Shown: in pieces, positions 20,519 to 32,189 of the stretch
Layout: each line of letters opens with the position of its first letter
How positions within the stretch are numbered: position 1 is the first letter of the stretch
Source: Oscheius sp. JU75
Lineage: Eukaryota > Nematoda > Chromadorea > Rhabditida > Rhabditidae
Direction of reading: 5' to 3'
NCBI GenBank assembly: GCA_037178855.1
Contig: JASJZC010000003.1
Coordinates: 806,001 to 870,000, forward strand
Length of the DNA: 64,000 nt
The notes under the pieces: model-generated
What the model saw: only the letters and a program-made list of their open reading frames with translations
Told to the model about the DNA's origin: nothing
Databases searched by the model: none
Position numbers and translations under genes: made by a program

Positions 20519-22512
20519 TTAAGCCTCGTCTGGAAGCTCGGCTCCGTCCTCGGCATCGACCAGCTGGTGCTCGGCCACGTAGAGTTTCGGATCGACAGTC
20601 TTGGGAATGGGCTCAATGCGGGTGCGGAGCTCCTGCTCAATGCGTCGCAGAGTGTGACGATCCTCGTAGGTGATCAGATTGATGGCGACACCGAGATGAC
20701 CGAAACGGCCGGAACTGGAAGAGAGGAGGTCAGTCTCTGTCTCTGTCTCTTTAACTCACCGTCCAATTCTGTGAAGATAAGTCTCCGCATTTCTCGGGAA
20801 ATCAAAATTGATGACCACGTTGACAGCCTGGATATCGATACCGCGAGTCAGAAGATCGGAGCAGACCAAGTTGCGACAGTTACCCTGACGGAAGTCATGG
20901 AAGACACGGTTACGATGGTTCTGGGCCATCTTCGAGTGTATGTAGTAGCAGGAGTAGCCGATCTCTGTGATCTTCTTGGCGAGGAGCTCGACACGCTGGG
21001 TCGAGTTGCAGAAGATGATTGACTGATTAATTTGGAGCTTGCGGAAGAGCGTGTTCAAGCAGTGGACCTTCTGCTTTTCCTGGACATAGGCGTAGTACTG
21101 GGTGACTCCGATCAGAGTCAGCTCCTCCATCAGATTGATCTCGTAGGGCTGACGCATGTGCTTCTTCATGAAATCCGTGACGGTCATGGGGAACGTGGCC
21201 GAGAAGAGCATAATTTGGCGTTCGCGGGGCAGGAAACTGATCATTCGGTCCAGAATTCCCTGCATAACAAAAGATCAGTGTTCCTCTATCTGTCTCTGTC
21301 TCCCTCTATTCTCTCTCTGATTCTTGTCTCTCTCTCTGACTCACCTGAAAGTCCTGGGAAAGTAGCTTGTCAGCCTCGTCGAGAATGAGCATCTTGCAGT
21401 TTTTCACATCAGCCACCTGCTTCTCCATCAAATCCAAAATTCTTCCCGGAGTGGCAATGACCATGTGGACTGGGCCACTGAGACGCATGATGTCTTCACG
21501 GAGATCAGTTCCTCCAGTGGTGACCATGACCTTGAGTTTCAGATGCTTCGACAACTCGACACAGATCTGCGATGTCTGCAAGGCCAGCTCACGAGTCGGG
21601 ACGACGATCAGAGCTTGGATCTTCTTCAGCTCTGGGTTTATCTTCTCGATGACTGGGATACAATAGGCTCCAGTCTTTCCGGTTCCGTTTTTGGCACGAG
21701 CCAAGACATCTTGTCCTGAAAAATAGAACATGTAGTACCAAAAGTGAAAATACAACTGTCGCTAACACTGTCTTTCGTTTATACCCATTACAGCCCGGAC
21801 GAGCCGATTTCAAGCCAAAAATAATACTGCTATCATTGCTGCGCCTGTTTCGGGCTCAAATCTTGGTTTTTCCAGGTTTTCATGTTCTGCAGAATTGCAG
21901 CCCATGTCAAAATCTACAACTTTGCAAAACATCACAACGCTAGAAAACCATTTTTTGGATCCAAAAAAAGTTAATTAGTTTTAGTACTGAGCCTGAGCCC
22001 TGTATCACCCCGGAACCATCTCCTCTCGGTCACTTCCCTATATAGTTTGCGTCCTCCTAAACAGCTTTCGGGCTCATTGTGAATACCAGCGATACCCTCA
22101 GACCATGATCATTGTAGAACGAGTCTAACGAAAAAAAGAGTGGTCTAGGGGAAAATATTGCTTTTTGGAGAAAATAGGACCTTGACCTGGCATTTTGTCA
22201 TGCTTTGGTCCACTTTTCCGTCGCTGTTCTGTGACACTTTAAAGCAAAAAAAGAGAAAGTGTCCATGTCTTTCCAACTCTCTTTCCTACCTGACAAAGCA
22301 ACTCCAATAGCAGCCTCCTGAATCGGTGAGGGCTTCTCCCAGCCCTTCTCGAAAATTCCCATCAGCAGATCACGGCTGAGACAGAAGTCTTCAAATTCCA
22401 CTCCCTTGGTCTCAGTCACATCGGCGGTCTTGAAGCGTCGATCCTTCGGTGGCAGAGCCAGACTGGCCTTCCAGCTTTCGTCGGTGGTCGTGGACGAAGC
22501 TGTGGCGCTCAT
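20519..22512 (-). CDS. cgh-1: DEAD-box RNA helicase DDX6/CGH-1
   Basis: Exons 22512-22290, 21715-21345, 21259-20760 and 20714-20519 join in phase to 429 aa, close to the length expected for CGH-1. The enzyme is a P-body and germ-granule helicase that represses and protects mRNAs and partners with decapping and deadenylation factors. Motifs in order: Q-motif region ([14 protein letters not shown]), AKNGTGKT (Walker A), [28 protein letters not shown], a long invariant block starting [38 protein letters not shown], and HRIGRSGRFG across the last junction. The C-terminal [15 protein letters not shown] is the nematode-like signature. A lone acceptor (gttcag) stands 22 nt upstream of the ATG. Two introns are full of GAGACAGAG-type sequence. 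Very well conserved and complete. Confidence 0.97.
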
Positions 22513-22729
22513 TTTTTTGTGTAGAAGATGGTACCTGAACGATGGTTGTTTTCTCTGGAGATCGACGAAAAGAAAAGAACAGATGGCCTCCAACTGACAT
22601 CTGCCCCTTCACCTCCCATAAATCGAGAGGCATTTTTACATAATGACCGCTTCTGGTCAAGAAAAAGTCGATTGGAAGGAAGTGGTCAAGATGTGGGAGA
22701 AAGGAGAGAGACAAAGTAAGAGAGTGACA

Positions 22730-23950
22730 GTGAATATAAAGGATCGATTTCCGTACAATATGTAGCCAATTGAGAAAGGGGAAAGGAAAAGAGTTTTATC
22801 ATTTCTCTGATGGTTTTACGGGGTGTAAAGTCCCAAAGAGGTCAAGAGTGAGCCACTTTTAGTTTTTTTTTTTGCTGAGCCCAATTACAAAACTTTCCAA
22901 ATGTCACTGTATACACGTACTTTTGTAAGAGCCTCGATAGTATGCGACGCATGCCCAGAGTGTAGCGCTAATTTGAACGTCCGCCAGTTATTTATGCTCT
23001 TGGCTGAGTGATCCAGTACTCTCTTGAAATGTTTGGCTCTCTTCTAACACATCTTGTCAACTCTAATCTGGGATTGCACTTGACTAAAAGGCTACAGAAA
23101 CTGTTAAGTTTTATTCCAGATTAAAGTTGACATGTGTTATAAACAGACATCACTTCCTCTTTGTAAAGGTACGATACCTTGCAAAGGCTCAGCCAGCTCT
23201 TTGTTTGATCTGAATCACAGAATTTACGACCAGATTGCCCGCAAGGATCTGCTGGCTTGAAAGAACTGAACTTGCTTCTACGTATCACAATAGCGACAGT
23301 CGTTTCACAAGGACAGACAGTTCAAAGAACTATGCATAGAGAGTATGTGTCGAGTCAATAGAAAAAAGAAAACTACAGGAGGGCAAGCCAGTTCCTGTGT
23401 AACCAGAACACAGAACGGTTTCATCATGTTCTTCTGGTAGTCGACTACCTCAAGATACAAATAGCAATTTTTGGGAAGAGTACAAGGCATCAAAAACGAC
23501 AAGAACAGTTAGTATTGGTCCGATTGACAGAACGGTTTTTGTATAGTCTTCTCCATTTCTGGTAGTCTACTATCTTAAAAATAGTATGGAGATATTTGGG
23601 AAGAGTTCAAAGTCTCAAAAACTGCACACTGTGTTGGAGATAAGAATGTCAAGTCTGTTCTACGGACATTCTAAGGCTAAAACTTTTTTTTAGCCGTGCC
23701 AAACATGAAAATAAGCCGAAATCGATAACCCAAAAAATTTTCAAGCGAAATTCCCGTAAATAGGCTGTGAAAAGGACCAATTGGCCAATGTGAGCAAATC
23801 GACACCTCCGAATGGCCTTTTGGCTGCGTAGCACGCCGCTCTGTGCTTTAGCGTCGGCTACTCAGCCAAGTCGATCGGGAGGGCGTTTGAAAATTGGCCG
23901 TGGTCCAAATTTAATGAGTCACAATGCTAGAAAACTGAAATAGGGTCAGA
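22730..23950. other. Intergenic region with repeats
   Basis: No gene is supported. At 23045-23135 there is a family A Helitron core (TGTCAACTCTAATCTGGGAT and its inverted partner near 23120), without clear termini. At about 23400-23490 and 23540-23640 there are two diverged tandem copies marked by tctggtagt, gactacct or ctactatct, and gggaagagt. Confidence 0.5.
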
Positions 23951-23959
23951 AATGTTTAT

Positions 23960-24819
23960 TTAGCTCTCTGCCAAAGAGACAAAGACGTGTATGAGTCCGA
24001 AGAAGTCATGACAACTTTTTACGACCGTGGTGGCCCAAATCTGGAGGGGTATTTGGGCTGCAAAGCACCAAAGAAGGGCAGAATTTAGGAAAGTGAAGGT
24101 GAAGGGACCGGGAGAACAGAGAGCCCAGATGGTGAAGCTGAGAAAGATGAGGTTGACCAGTAGACTGATGGCGCAGAAGTAGAGGTGCATTTTTAGGAGG
24201 AACTGAAATTGTACGTGTGGGAGAGAGCTTGAGCTTACTCGGTCGAAGGTGTAGAGACCTCTGGCAAGTCCGCCAGCCACGATGAACAAGGCCTGGAAGA
24301 GGAAGAGTTCAGAGAGACAGAGCGGCAGGGACGGGGAGGCAGAGAGACAGAGACTCACAATGTCATAAAACCCGATGCAATAATAGAAGAAATGGTGGCC
24401 GAACCATCCATTGAAACTTTGTGGAATTGGTTCCCAGAGTGTGAAACCTCCTCGGGACATCCCCGCTAAAATAAAGAGGACGGTGAAGGCGATGTAGAGC
24501 ATCTAAAGACAATATTTAGGCGACTATAGGAGTACGGTACCTCAAAGACGACCACTGTCATGCAGCCACCTCGGACGAGACAGGATGATAAACAGCACAG
24601 GGGTTCGAGCTCTAGATGTCGGGACTGGACTCTGGAAAAGAGTTGGTCTGTCTCTCTGCCTCTATATCTCCTGGTCTCTCTGTCTCTCCGTCTCTGTTCC
24701 TATTTCTCTTCGACTTACTTTGTATGAATTGGAGCAACTTTATTCGCTCTGAACTTAGCATACCAGGTCCGGACTTTCGACAAGTAGCTTCCAGTCCGAT
24801 TCTTCAGCGCGGAAGCCAT
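23960..24819 (-). CDS. LAPTM4-like four-helix membrane protein
   Basis: Exons 24819-24719, 24631-24541, 24502-24359, 24292-24239 and 24202-23960 are in phase and encode 210 aa. A basic N-terminus (ALKNRTGSYLSKVRTWYAKF) leads to a Cys-rich stretch (LEPLCCLSSCLVRGG), then four hydrophobic segments (TVVVFEMLYIAFTVLFILAG, a second around FIVAGGL, LYFCAISLLVNLIFLSFTIW, and the last around LWCFAAQIPLQIWA). The CC...C start followed by four helices recalls the lysosomal LAPTM4 family and related nematode tetraspan proteins; I infer endomembrane location from that. An acceptor (agtttcag) precedes the ATG. That acceptor could instead join an upstream exon at about 25072-24989 (Pro/Lys-rich, TPKPSRPPKIPKVKEPPAKE), which keeps phase through the ATG. 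The N-terminus may therefore be longer. Two introns hold GACAGAG-type repeats. Confidence 0.8.
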
Positions 24820-25109
24820 CTCTGTCACTTGTGCCGTGCCTGAAACTGACTGTAGTTTCAGAAACTCGAGTAGAGGATAGACAAAACACGTCCATTAGAT
24901 ATAAAGTGGGCCGTGTGAAACGACCGGAAGTGACTTTGTGGAGCCCGTTCTGATTCTGAATGAGCAGTGTGGCGAAAGCAGAAAGCTTACCGCACTTCCT
25001 CTGCGTCTCTTTGGCTGGTGGCTCCTTTACTTTGGGGATTTTCGGAGGCCGTGAAGGTTTGGGTGTCGCGGCCTGAAAGATGTCTTTGTTTGACGTACAG
25101 GACAATGAG

Positions 25110-26350
25110 TAAGAGACAGGTACAGGGGCATACTATTACTTTTTTGGGATACAATAGGAGTTTCCACATGGTCAAGAGACATGAGTATCTGAGCTGAACT
25201 TCAAGTTTTAGGCTACCGGTATGCGAAAATGAACTGACTCTCGACTCATACTCTATGTTATCCTGGATCCTGGTCAAGAGATGTCTTTGAGCTGAACCTC
25301 GATCTTGGGATATCCAGGATCCTACCTCTTGTCTCATGCTACTGACTGTTACCCTGGCCCCTCCCTATCAGTCTCATCTGTCACATCAGTAATACCGTAG
25401 GTGATAAAACCACTCCCATCCAGAACATCAAACCCTCTCTCTCTCCCTCTCTCTGATTACCCACACCTTTAAAGAGACGTAATCTTTTGTCAGCAATGTT
25501 CTCTTCCTTCTGTACCGTCCAGTTATTTCGGCTCTGGTGGATCTTAGGCGTCCGAAAAACCCGACACAAGATTTTAGGGGTCTCATACTTTAGGCGTACC
25601 ATAAATGCAAATTGATTTAAGCTTCCCATAATTTCTTCAGGGGTTTAGTGAGAGGAATGAGACCGGACCTTGTGAACAAAATGTTTGTTGCTAACAGTCA
25701 GGTGTCCTGTCATGAAAATAAAGAGTTGATAAGAGTATATTTCTTGGCAAACCAAATTGATTATGGGACGCCTAAAATAATTTGCATGTATGGGGCACCT
25801 AATTTTCACGGGCCATTTTTCTATCTGTTTCTATTTCGCATGCTAATCTGTCACTTTCCAGGACTCTTACCTGGTTCTTAATGGAGCGCCTGTCTAAGTT
25901 TATCGTAGTTCTTCACTTAAAAGTTGACCATAACGAGAAGACAATTAGTAGATGATAAAGTTCTTGGAGTTTGGAGCTCTACGGTCAATAATAAACCCTG
26001 TACGGCCGATCTCAATGGAGTGGAAGACACTTATACATGTGCATCAGGAACTAGGAGTGAGAGATGTCCTTCCTAGTGTAAAAAATGTAGAATTACATCG
26101 TCTGGTCCGAATTCGGACTTTTTTAATATAAAAGGGGATGTCGCAGCCGGGCAGTTTCTTAACTTGCAGAACCACGAATCGAATAAAGTATGTACCCTAC
26201 AAATTTGTTATGATAGTGCACCGTTCCTATTATTTCCAATATACATCTTTATAATTTTATCTCTGCTATTTGAACTGAATTGATAATGTTTCTGACTGAA
26301 GAAAAAACCACGGGAAAAGTCACTCTCATAGCATTTTTCGGGACGCATCA
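25110..26350. other. Intergenic, no supported gene
   Basis: Several short open frames occur on both strands, but none has consistent splice, start and composition evidence. Two similar segments (around 25130-25200 and 25260-25330) repeat ggtcaagag/atgagt and gagctgaact-type words, so part of this is degenerate duplicated sequence. Confidence 0.5.
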
Positions 26351-26423
26351 GCCCGGTTAGCTCAGTCGGTAGAGCACCAGACTCTTAATCTGGCTGTCGC
26401 GGGTTCGAGCCCCGCATCGGGCT
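26351..26423 (+). tRNA. tRNA-Lys (CTT)
   Basis: The 73 bases fold as a standard cloverleaf: acceptor GCCCGGT/ATCGGGC, D-arm TAGCTCAGTCGGTAGAGC, anticodon CTT in ACTCTTAAT, and T-arm GCGGGTTCGAGCCCCGC. There is no intron. The base at position 73 is T, as in two other copies here (55161 and 57048); tRNA-Lys usually has G or A. The six bases before it (gcatca) are shared with the 55161 copy. Confidence 0.95.
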
Positions 26424-26429
26424 AACAAA

Positions 26430-27350
26430 TTTTTGCCGTTTTCACATTTCCATTTAGTTCGTTTTCTTGAAAACTGTCTGTCTCTGTTTCTTTGTAAAAG
26501 AGTCTACCTGCCAAGTTCTCTCCTCCGGCGGTACCCAGTATTCGACCATCGTCTGATCCTTTTTCCCTCCGTAGTACCGAGGTCCCTTGTCCTGAACGTC
26601 TTGTATACTCCTGTCTTCCAAAAACCAATAGAATGTGGAAAATCTTTACCAGATCCTGTTTGGGAGGCATCTGTTGGGCAGAAAAGGAGGTAGGTTTGCG
26701 GTGGCGTTGGCCCAAAATGGCTGCACTGACAAAAAGAGCTCTCTAGCACGCTCGAAAATTGCTCTTCCGTCCATTTTACTCACAAGTCTCTCAATGGAAG
26801 CAGAAGAGGCGAAAAGTCAAGTCACTTCTCTTTGCAACAAAAGTCACGTGTTTGTTTGAGAAATATTGGAACAAGAAGCTATAGACAGACTGACAGAGGG
26901 ACACAGACATAAAGAGACAAAGAGACACAGAGACAGAAAGACAAAGAGGCTGAGAGGCAGAGAGACTGAGGAAAACAGAGCTGCTTTGAGTACCATAAAA
27001 CCGGAGAAAACTCCAAATTGAGTAATTAGCAGAATGAATTCAAACAAGACCATAGTCAATTTTGCTACCAAACGGCTCGGAAAATAGGATTGCCAGGACC
27101 CAAAACAGGATTCCAACCACAAAAGTAGTGGCTGGACCTGAACAGACGTCTCCCCCCAGACAATGAGCAGGATGTGGGGGTGAGAGACCAGGAGAACGGG
27201 ACTCTGAACACCTTCTAGGCCAAAATCCTAACAAAAGTACGTGTCCCCCATTGACGAATGCTAATTGTCGAGGGTTTTTGGTCAGTTGACTTAAAGTAAA
27301 ACACTTTATTACCGGCAATACTAATACATAAATAGAGGAGAAAAAAGTGG
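26430..27350. other. Region of uncertain coding potential
   Basis: A hydrophobic run on the - strand near 26985-27060 (MVLFEFILLITQFGVFSGFM) could be a membrane-spanning exon. It starts near possible acceptors and ends near gtactc. I could not assemble neighbouring exons in phase. The 26880-26975 stretch is AGAGACAGA low-complexity sequence. I make no gene call. Confidence 0.3.
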
Positions 27351-27353
27351 AAA

Positions 27354-28188
27354 TCAGAAGGTCGAGTGACGAGGCTCGAGTGGACAAACGAAATTGGAAT
27401 CCGGGTTGAAGACACTGTCGAAATCGTCGTTTTCTCCGTCGTCGATAAAGAGATGATCGTGGTTGGGAATGTAACTCTCTTCGTCGTGCTTGCGGACAGA
27501 AATGGCGCTGCTGCTGCTGCTCAACGAGAAGACGAATTCACGAGACTTGAACTTCTTCTCCTGAACGTTGATCTTCTTCCTCTTAGGGCGGGGAAGACGG
27601 CGATCCTCGCGCAGCTGCATCTTCTCGACTCTCTTTTCCTGGTCTTTGCTGGAAATGGGGCGAGTCAGTCTCTGTCTTTCTGTCACTGAATCAAAGTACT
27701 CACTTTTTCTTGGTTTTCGGGCGCTCCTCCAGTTCTTTGTTCAAGCCGAAGAGAACCGATTTGAAGGGGGCCTTCCTCTTTCGCGTGCGCTTGGTCGTGG
27801 ACACCTTAGGAGCATTCAGGTAGAACTCGATCTGGCTCTGTTGCGAATCCAGTTCCGTGAACGGGTAGCCGACCGGCCAGGGGTGCTGCTGCTGATCCGT
27901 CGGTCCGCTCTGTGGCACATATAGACTTTCCTGGGATTCGGACTGCAGTTTTGCCTGCTGCAGTTCCTGAGAGGACTGAGACGAGAAATCTCCACTGGGA
28001 TGGCCCTGAGGGAATGAAACCGTAGAGTTGGACGGGCTGACGTAAGTCTTACGGATGTAGGCCTGAGTGGAGAGCAAAGTCTGCACGTATCTGGAACCAG
28101 GTATTGAAGTACTGTAGAGGAAGTCTTACTCGGAATAGCTCCTGGCCATGTTGATCGATGGGTTAACTTCAAAGACTAGCTGGTTCAT
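27354..28188 (-). CDS. Basic, serine-rich protein of unknown function (probably nuclear)
   Basis: Exons 28188-28130, 28090-27704 and 27648-27354 are in phase, giving 246 aa. An acceptor (cccgacag) lies one base before the ATG, as in trans-spliced genes. The middle is Gln/Ser-rich (FSSQSSQELQQAKLQSESQE). It is followed by basic clusters suited to nuclear localisation (TTKRTRKRKAPFKSV, KTKKNKDQEKR, RRLPRPKRKKINVQEKKFK). The tail holds a serine run and an acidic patch (DDGENDDFDSVF). There is no signal peptide or membrane segment. I do not recognise the family; a chromatin or ribosome-biogenesis role would fit the composition but is only a guess. The second intron contains GACAGAAAGACAGAG. Confidence 0.75.
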
Positions 28189-28199
28189 TCTGTCGGGAA

Positions 28200-29380
28200 G
28201 ACGAGGTTAAACCTGGAAATCAGTGGACTGATACAGTGAAATAGAGAGACAGAGAGACAAAGAGGCAAAGAGACAAGGAGACAGAGACGGAACTCACCTA
28301 GACTCGAAACGATCCTGTAGAGACTGCTTACCTAATTGAAAGGCTACGTGAAATGACAAGCTAACTTTTTTATTCCCAAAACAGATTTTTTTAATAGTTT
28401 CAAAAGAATTCAGAAATCTAGTTGCTATCCATTCAAAAGCTAAAATTTGTTGCAAGTATTCTATTGAAATTGAAGAAGCGACAATACTGTAATTAAGACA
28501 AAGTATAAGAAGAGTTACCGTTCATAAAATGATTCCAATGGGTTCTTTCTATAGCGTCCGGATTTTTGAGACTACATGACCCGCGTTGACTATCTCGGTA
28601 GAAGTACCATCTGAACTGTCGCTCTTAAAGACCACTGTACTCTGACTCTGTACTCTCCCCCAACCTCTTGATTATCTCTCATTATATTCTCCTTGATCGT
28701 CCTCTCTCTAGCCCTGACTCTTGACTAGCATTCATCTCTGAACTCTAAGATACTATCAAGGAGGGTGAGTCAGGGTAAGACAACCAAAGATTTAAGCTGA
28801 GAAACAGAAACTTCGCTCTTAATCTATCTGTCTGATCTTGGTCTTGTCTCTCTGTCCTATTCTTGAGTATCTTGCAATTTTTCTTTAGCTTGTGAGTCAC
28901 TATACATCACAAGTCACATGTTCTGTTGATACTTCATGACTATTGTATAGAGACAGAGACGGTAGTTCTGTGGTCCTTTTTTTAGAAGTTGTCCTGAATG
29001 CTGTCTTTCATCCTGTCTATCCTTGTCTCTCGTCTAGTACTCTGCTCTGAACTGTAGGCTACTGTCGAAGATGATGCGTCAGAGGAGTAAGGGAGGTCAA
29101 GGAGGATGTGTTAAAACAACTGTACAGGACTACAAAACAGAGACAGAGACAGATGTTCGGAGCAGCGGGACAAGTCACCAGATCAAACCCCCGTTGTTTC
29201 TGTCTGAGTCTAGAGACCAGAAACCTCGTCAAAAGAGTTTATTTTTCCCGTCTCACCTGTCTCTCTCTCTCTCTCTCTCTCTCCCTCTAGGTCGTATAAG
29301 AATGCTGCCCTTTTCAGTGTTGGATAGACGGACAGACCTGACAGTCTCGTTCGACTTGAAGTCATAGCCGGCAGCCAGAA
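28200..29380. other. Intergenic, no supported gene
   Basis: It holds GAGACAAAGAG-type low-complexity sequence (28240-28295), ctctgactct-type words and a (TC)n run at about 29258-29286. No consistent gene model was found on either strand. Confidence 0.5.
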
Positions 29381-29381
29381 A

Positions 29382-29858
29382 TCAGGCAGAGTTGAATTCG
29401 CGTCCCTCGGTCAATCTTCTCGCCAGATTGTTGTCAGCAAAGGTATTCCCGGCGATCCACTTCCTCGCGACAGGCTCCTTCCGGTTTTCGGCGAGGACTT
29501 CTTTGGGATCCAGACCGAATTGGGAGGCGATGACAGCCCCATGGAGCGGTAGCCATCGCGTAGAGGCCGTCTGGGCGGGTAGCTCCTCCAGCGTCTTGGT
29601 CGTCTCGCCGATTTCGCTGGTGAGGGCCCGAATGGTGGAGACGAGGACCTTGGTCAAAAGGATGGCAGCTACGAGGGAGACCAGCTGGAAGAGGAGCAGC
29701 AGGTAACCGGCGACATCGGGATGGACTTCCAGGAAATGATAGGGTGACAGAAAGACAGAGAGGTAGCGGTACTGAACGATAGGGGACCGTGACAAACAGG
29801 GTAGAAGGATGTTATGAACACAGACAGGTAGGGTAGAACAATGGAAGCGACTAACCAT
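29382..29858 (-). CDS. Small protein with one strong membrane segment
   Basis: The frame is open from about 29858 to a stop at 29382. The coding-like, GC-richer part begins near 29780, after a possible acceptor (atcgttcag). It reads through VAGYLLLLFQLVSLVAAILL, a clear membrane helix. Next come a coiled-coil-like segment (STIRALTSEIGETTKTLEEL), a stretch ending LDPKEVLAENRKEPVARKW and a polar tail. The 5' end is uncertain: the frame could be one exon, or the ATG near 29858 could be spliced at ATG|gttagt. It most resembles a mitochondrial or ER single-pass protein of unknown function. Confidence 0.5.
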   Translation of the reverse strand: MVSRFHCSTLPVCVHNILLPCLSRSPIVQYRYLSVFLSPYHFLEVHPDVAGYLLLLFQLVSLVAAILLTKVLVSTIRALTSEIGETTKTLEELPAQTASTRWLPLHGAVIASQFGLDPKEVLAENRKEPVARKWIAGNTFADNNLARRLTEGREFNSA

Positions 29859-30307
29859 TCTGGATGACTGTCGCTGGTAGACTGACTAGCGTTCAGTGTT
29901 AAGATCGCAAGTCAAGAAAAGAAGGTCTGATTCCTGACAAGTCAGAAGTTTACAAACGAAGAGGAGATTGATCTCTTTTACGGTTCAGTCTGCTTTTTAG
30001 ACAGTAACCAACTTTCCGGACCTGAATATCGAAACAATTTCTTTCTCGGTTACTCTCCTTCCTCATCTCGTAATTAATTTCTTTCTCACTTCTTTTTAGC
30101 TGTACTAACGAGATAACAGCGAACACCCACCAAAGGAAATGGTGAAAAACTAATAGAGTATTTATTGCGAAATATATGGAAGCTTGGACTTTACAATACT
30201 GGTAATGGAAATAAAAACATTTATATGTGGCTGTGTAAAGTTTTGGAACATCTGGTACTCGACATGTTGGAGCTTACTCTGAAAACCAAAATATATTTGA
30301 AGAAAAG

Positions 30308-31825
30308 CTACTCACTTCTAGTGCTGCTTGATGCATGCGATGAACTTTCCGTCGAGTCATCTTTCACTGCCATCTGGTCCACCAGCTCAGAAAGTTGGTT
30401 TTCGTCAAAGGTTTTATTCCACGCACTCAACATCTCTAACTTGGTCCATTCAGCGACTTCGTGGGTGTCGCTAACAGGCGGTGACATGAAGTCCAACTCA
30501 ACAGCAGTTTTTTGAATATATTCCAGCATATCATTCCCGAAATAGCCCACAGCCTGCAGAGTGTCGATGCAATCCGGGAGAGCTCGGTGCTTTTGCTTCC
30601 TCCCAAAGATCTAAGAACGTTTACCGAATGTTTTACATAAACGCAAGTCGCATTTTTCATCGACTTCGGTTATCTCGAAGAATTACTAACCGATTTGATA
30701 AGACCTCCCAAGCCAATCTTTCCCTTCAGCCATTTTAGATTCAGATTACGGGCTCCGAGCAAAGTGTCCGCAAAGTAAACCTGAATTTTGAGGTTAATAA
30801 TGGGTCTTGCTTACGTCTTTCGGAAGTTTACCACCGACACGTTTAAGCTCTATGTAGAGTACACAGATGTCGTGGAAATAGCCATTGTGGGAGACTAAAA
30901 CTGCTGTGTAGCAACTTTTACGTAACTTTTTATACTCAAACAAATAGGCTTTTCCTGCTGATCTAGCCAAGTTCCGAATCCTGTGTCTGCATCGTTCCAT
31001 GCATCTCCAAACTTGACCCATTTACTTTCTTCACTCTCTACTTTAACCTTTAACCTTACTTTAATCATCGCAAGGTAATATCCTTAATTGTTGTAGCGAT
31101 GTACAATTAACATACGATATGGACTCATTGGGTTGTCCATGAAACCCGAATATTGGCGAGGTTCAAGGTCCATGTTAATCGAGTTTTTTTTGAAATTCAC
31201 GAGGCTTTCAAAGTCATGAGGAGAAATTTCCTTCAGTTCCTAGAATTGGATTTTAGATCCAGCCTCGAATATCTTCATACCTTTTTATCTCCAGCTTCGC
31301 CTACAGCCTTAGCCTTCTGGTTGTCAAAGTATGCTATGATTTTCCCGAGGTCTTCCGAAGAAACCGCAAGACAGGCAATGTCGGCGATTCTCGGAGACCA
31401 CTCGAAGTTAGCATCTAAACGTTGTTACGTGGACAGGCAGTTTTCCATTTTTTATCCCATTGCTTATTCTGTTCGACTTAACCTCCCAGCTCATGTTTTC
31501 TCGAAAGAAACCAAGAAAAACGGCTAACTCACGATTATTCTTCCAGCAGTTAAAGTGCCATTTGTAGACCTCAGGATCTGTGGATTTGGCTAGCTTGTTA
31601 AAATATTTCCAATAAACTAGTTTTTTGCCTTCTAGTGACTTTTTTTGTTCGGGTGTCAATTTTTCCAAGTTTCCTTTAAATTTAAAGTCTTCCTCGAAAT
31701 CTGGGGTGCCAGACCCAGTGGTCTCGAGGTCAATGAACACAAATGTTTTGAATTCTCTAAATCAACAGGCTTTTCAGAAGTCACAAAGTCGTTACTCACC
31801 TTTCAGTGTTGTCTGGCTCACTCAT
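30308..31825 (-). CDS. DEDDh-type 3'-5' exonuclease (DnaQ/RNase T fold)
   Basis: Exons: 31825-31800, 31756-31533, 31414-31281, 31239-31116, a fifth ending at 30815 whose start (about 31040-30950) is unresolved, 30780-30691, and 30610-30308. The three catalytic motifs of the family are visible: ExoI FVFIDLETTGSG (Asp and Glu), ExoII VLVSHNGYFHD, and ExoIII HRALPDCIDT with the H-x4-D spacing that defines DEDDh. The product should be a two-metal nuclease that trims DNA or RNA 3' ends. A long insertion follows ExoI (FEEDFKFKGNLEKLTPEQKK...). The C-terminus is Ser/Glu-rich. In exon 5 two frames look protein-like, so its acceptor needs transcript evidence. TREX-like or nematode-specific subfamily cannot be decided. 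Confidence 0.85.
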
Positions 31826-32189
31826 CCTGGCCGGCTAACAAAGACGACTTTGAAAATAAAACATCATTTCATTAGCATAAGGAGGTGGCTGGGAGTAATG
31901 AAAGGGTATGAATGGCTGTTGGGAGGGCTATGCAAAAACTGATAACACAGCTTGTTCTATAAGATGGTATGATATATCGTTGCAAGGAGTAACATGAATG
32001 TAGAGAACTGAATAAACTATTCCAACCCTTGTTGAAGTCTATTTGTGATAAATTAGTGATCTCAGACAGAATTGTTAGGTTATACTACATGGGATAGTGT
32101 GCTAGCTCATGAACTCACGCATGTAGTTGAATGGAAATCTGTCGTCGAGAAGCATATCATCGAAAGAGTGGAATAGATCTAACTTTATC

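Noticed and set aside
20501-21022. 173-codon + strand frame over CGH-1
   Set aside because: It is antisense to highly conserved helicase codons; open only because of codon bias.
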